DNA of 64,000 nucleotides, taken from contig JBELIP010000001.1 of the NCBI GenBank assembly GCA_042090785.1, forward strand, positions 384,773-448,772. The letters are read 5' to 3'. This document shows, one piece after another, positions 62,227-64,000 of this stretch; within the stretch, counting starts at the first letter, position 1; the number at the start of each line of letters is the position of its first letter. The translations under genes were made by a program, and so were the position numbers. This DNA comes from UBA7434 sp042090785 (GTDB lineage: Bacteria; Pseudomonadota; Gammaproteobacteria; Pseudomonadales; UBA7434). The notes beneath the pieces were generated by a model that was not told the DNA's origin, searched no databases, and worked only from the letters and a program-made list of their open reading frames with translations.

Positions 62227-63744
62227 ATGGAAGGATTCAAAATTAAATCTTTGTTTGGCTGCAAGCAATGGTTTTTAAAAACCATACTTGTCACAGCTTT
62301 ATCCACTACTGTTCACTCAGTTTCTGCCGGCCCTTGGGTCGATAGCGGCGACCACCGCCTGCGTCATCATATTCAATTACTCGCCGACAAAAATATTATT
62401 ACCGTTCCCGTCACCACGTGGCCGTTAATGTGGAGCGGCGTTATTCATGATGTTAAGCGCGCAGACTATTCTCAATTAAATGAAGCCTCCCTATGGTCTT
62501 TACACTATGTAAAGCATGCTTTTGCCCGACAAACCGAAAGTGACATTAGGTTAAATGCTCAGCTGTCTGTAGGCGAAAATACTCAAGCGGTTAAATACTT
62601 TGGTGATGCGCGTCGCGAAGAATCAGAAGCGAAAGCCAGTATTGATTGGATGGGCGATAAGTTGGCTGTTCACCTTGCAGCCGGTTATGCCGAAGAGCCA
62701 CTTGATGGTGACCAATGGCGCGCCGACGGTTCTTATGTGAGTTATGCATTGGGCAATTGGGCTTTAACTGCAGGTGCTGTTGACCGCTGGTGGGGTCCCG
62801 GCTGGCATTCAAGTCTTACCTTATCCAGTAATGCTCGGCCCATCCCCGGTTTAAGTTTACAGCGCAGAAATTCCGATGCATTTAACAGTGCTTGGTTATC
62901 GTGGATAGGCCCTTGGCAGTTTACCAGTGTTGCTGGCCAGCTTGAATCAGACAGACACGTACCTGATGCTTATTTTTTAGCAGCACGTATTAGTTTTAAA
63001 CCCTTCAGTAATTTAGAGCTTGCCTTAAGCCGCACCGCGCAATGGGGTGGTGAAGGTCGGCCGCAGAGCTTGAGTTCATTAAAAGATTTAATTATAGGAA
63101 ACGATAATCGCGGCGATAGCGGCATAGCCATAGATGGTAGCAATGAGCCAGGTAATCAGCAGGCCAGTATAGATGCACGCTATAACTTTGCTTTAGCGCA
63201 AACAACTAACGCGCTGTATTTTCAATTTACCGGCGAGGACGAAGCTGGTGGTTTACCGTCACGCGGGTTAGTGCAGTTAGGGGTAGAGAGTAGTTTTCTG
63301 TATCGCAACATGCAACACCGTTTAGTATTTGAAGCCAGTGACACCTCATCAGAAAGTTACAGCACTAAGCGCCCCAACTACGCTTACGAGCACTTTATTT
63401 ATAAAAGCGGCTACCGCTATAAGCAACGGCCTATAGGTGCAAGTATCGACAACGACAGTCGATTAATTTCATTATCCGCCGACCATTACCTCGCTAACGG
63501 CCAGCATTTTTCGTGGTCTTTAGCTAAGGTCGACTTTAATGTCGATACGACAAATGTTGGGTCGCCTAGTGGCAGTGTTTTTGGCGAGGGGGCGGCGGTA
63601 AAAATGGCAACCGTTCAATACGCTTTACCGTTGAATGAGCATTGGCAGGCATCGTTTATTTATCGTCATACGTCAGAGTCGTTCGTTTTTAACAATAAAG
63701 CGCTAGATAGCGGCGCTTCGCTGGTTTTAGATTTTAGATACTAG
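62227..63744 (+). CDS. capsule assembly Wzi family protein
   Basis: A 505-residue outer membrane protein. A signal peptide of about 34 residues (TTVHSVSAGPW) is followed by DSGDHRLRHHIQLLADKNIITVPVTTWPLMW-type sequence, the Wzi family entry. The rest alternates strand-like segments (for example WALTAGAVDRWWGPGW and RPIPGLSLQRRN) and ends in Phe-Arg-Tyr (LVLDFRY), typical of a beta-barrel. In E. coli Wzi anchors group 1 capsule at the cell surface. Here it follows an export-gene remnant and opens what looks like an exopolysaccharide locus continuing beyond the window. Confidence 0.88.
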   Translation: MEGFKIKSLFGCKQWFLKTILVTALSTTVHSVSAGPWVDSGDHRLRHHIQLLADKNIITVPVTTWPLMWSGVIHDVKRADYSQLNEASLWSLHYVKHAFARQTESDIRLNAQLSVGENTQAVKYFGDARREESEAKASIDWMGDKLAVHLAAGYAEEPLDGDQWRADGSYVSYALGNWALTAGAVDRWWGPGWHSSLTLSSNARPIPGLSLQRRNSDAFNSAWLSWIGPWQFTSVAGQLESDRHVPDAYFLAARISFKPFSNLELALSRTAQWGGEGRPQSLSSLKDLIIGNDNRGDSGIAIDGSNEPGNQQASIDARYNFALAQTTNALYFQFTGEDEAGGLPSRGLVQLGVESSFLYRNMQHRLVFEASDTSSESYSTKRPNYAYEHFIYKSGYRYKQRPIGASIDNDSRLISLSADHYLANGQHFSWSLAKVDFNVDTTNVGSPSGSVFGEGAAVKMATVQYALPLNEHWQASFIYRHTSESFVFNNKALDSGASLVLDFRY

Positions 63745-63939
63745 TTGAGCCGTGAATAATTATGACTGTAGTTGTGCTTGTGTCTATGTATATAGACGAA
63801 GATAATGGTTCAATAGCAGGGAGCAGTAACAAGTGGTAAAAGAACAAAGTAATAAAAATTAACGTCAAGCGCTGGCCATTATGAATGGTTTAGTTAACGG
63901 CAGACAATAAACCAAAACAACAATAATGGTTTTTTATTT

Positions 63940-64000
63940 ATGAATATTAAATTAAGCCTTAAAGGCTTACTTTTCAGTACAGTTTTTCTATTTGCAAATA
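63940..64000 (+). CDS. start of an unidentified exported protein (cut by window edge)
   Basis: From ATG 63940 the frame reads MNIKLSLKGLLFSTVFLFAN up to the edge, with Lys residues then a hydrophobic core, like a signal peptide. No ribosome site is clear. Given wzi upstream, an export or assembly protein is likely, but only 20 codons are visible. Confidence 0.45.
   Translation, partial: MNIKLSLKGLLFSTVFLFAN

Noticed and set aside
1..64000. CRISPR array, complete insertion sequence, prophage, tRNA or rRNA
   Set aside because: I saw no regularly spaced repeats with unique spacers, no transposase or integrase other than XerC, and no tRNA- or rRNA-like sequence; no defence system is visible.

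Overview
The window reads as chromosome of a marine-type gammaproteobacterium of moderate, slightly AT-rich composition. Gene order follows the Pseudomonas/Cellvibrio branch: comM-ubiK-glnK-amtB-sutA, argH-lptM-lysA-dapF-DUF484-xerC, algZ-algR-hemC-hemD-hemX-hemY, and queG-tsaE-amiB-mutL-miaA-hfq-hflX-hflK-hflC. I infer a member of the Cellvibrionales/Spongiibacteraceae group from this synteny and protein style; no rRNA or tRNA is present to fix the species.

Layout. 1-12.7 kb: ntrC (cut by the window edge) and ntrB, a membrane-anchored TPR/aspartic protease, a DUF4124 protein, the DUF1249-cpdA-yqiA-parE cluster, divergent tolC, waaA, and glnA. 12.8-24.5 kb: a LysR regulator divergent from gcvT-gcvP, a small accessory patch (sulfotransferase, shikimate-kinase-like protein, cytochrome c5), the Rep helicase and a GGDEF-EAL protein. 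24.6-30 kb: comM, ubiK, then glnK-amtB, a second P-II gene and sutA. 30-36.5 kb: a leftward run argH, lptM, lysA, dapF, DUF484, xerC, HAD hydrolase. 36.7-43.6 kb: the algZR two-component pair and heme genes hemCDXY. 43.7-60 kb: deaD-ppnP, queG, tsaE-amiB-mutL-miaA-hfq-hflX-hflKC, DUF2065, hisZ and purA. 60-64 kb: an accessory polysaccharide end with a GH16-type glycosidase, a decayed polysaccharide-export remnant, a Wzi-family protein and the start of another gene.

The strongest functional theme is nitrogen control. NtrB/NtrC, glutamine synthetase, two P-II proteins and AmtB all lie within 30 kb. The DNA shows matching control sites: a sigma-54 promoter with two upstream NtrC sites before glnA, a sigma-54 promoter with an NtrC-like site before glnK, and a perfect 17-bp NtrC palindrome upstream of ntrB.

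The most unusual observations are these. (1) The rep helicase frame contains its Walker A and Q motifs upstream of every ATG/GTG/TTG codon in frame, so its start is non-standard or the sequence is altered. (2) An intergenic repeat family built from GGTCAA-type hexamers, with a shared CATCGGGCCACCCCCG core inside a long hairpin, occurs at 20.1 and 28.6 kb, with related sequence at 12.8 and 62.1 kb; at 12.7 and 20.1 kb it directly follows near-identical terminators. (3) The GGDEF-EAL protein has lost the second metal-binding Asp of its EAL domain. (4) Several leaders (sutA, deaD, hfq) carry dense repeats or palindromes. (5) gcvH, nudF and nnr are missing from their usual neighbourhoods. I saw no CRISPR array, complete insertion sequence, prophage, tRNA or rRNA.
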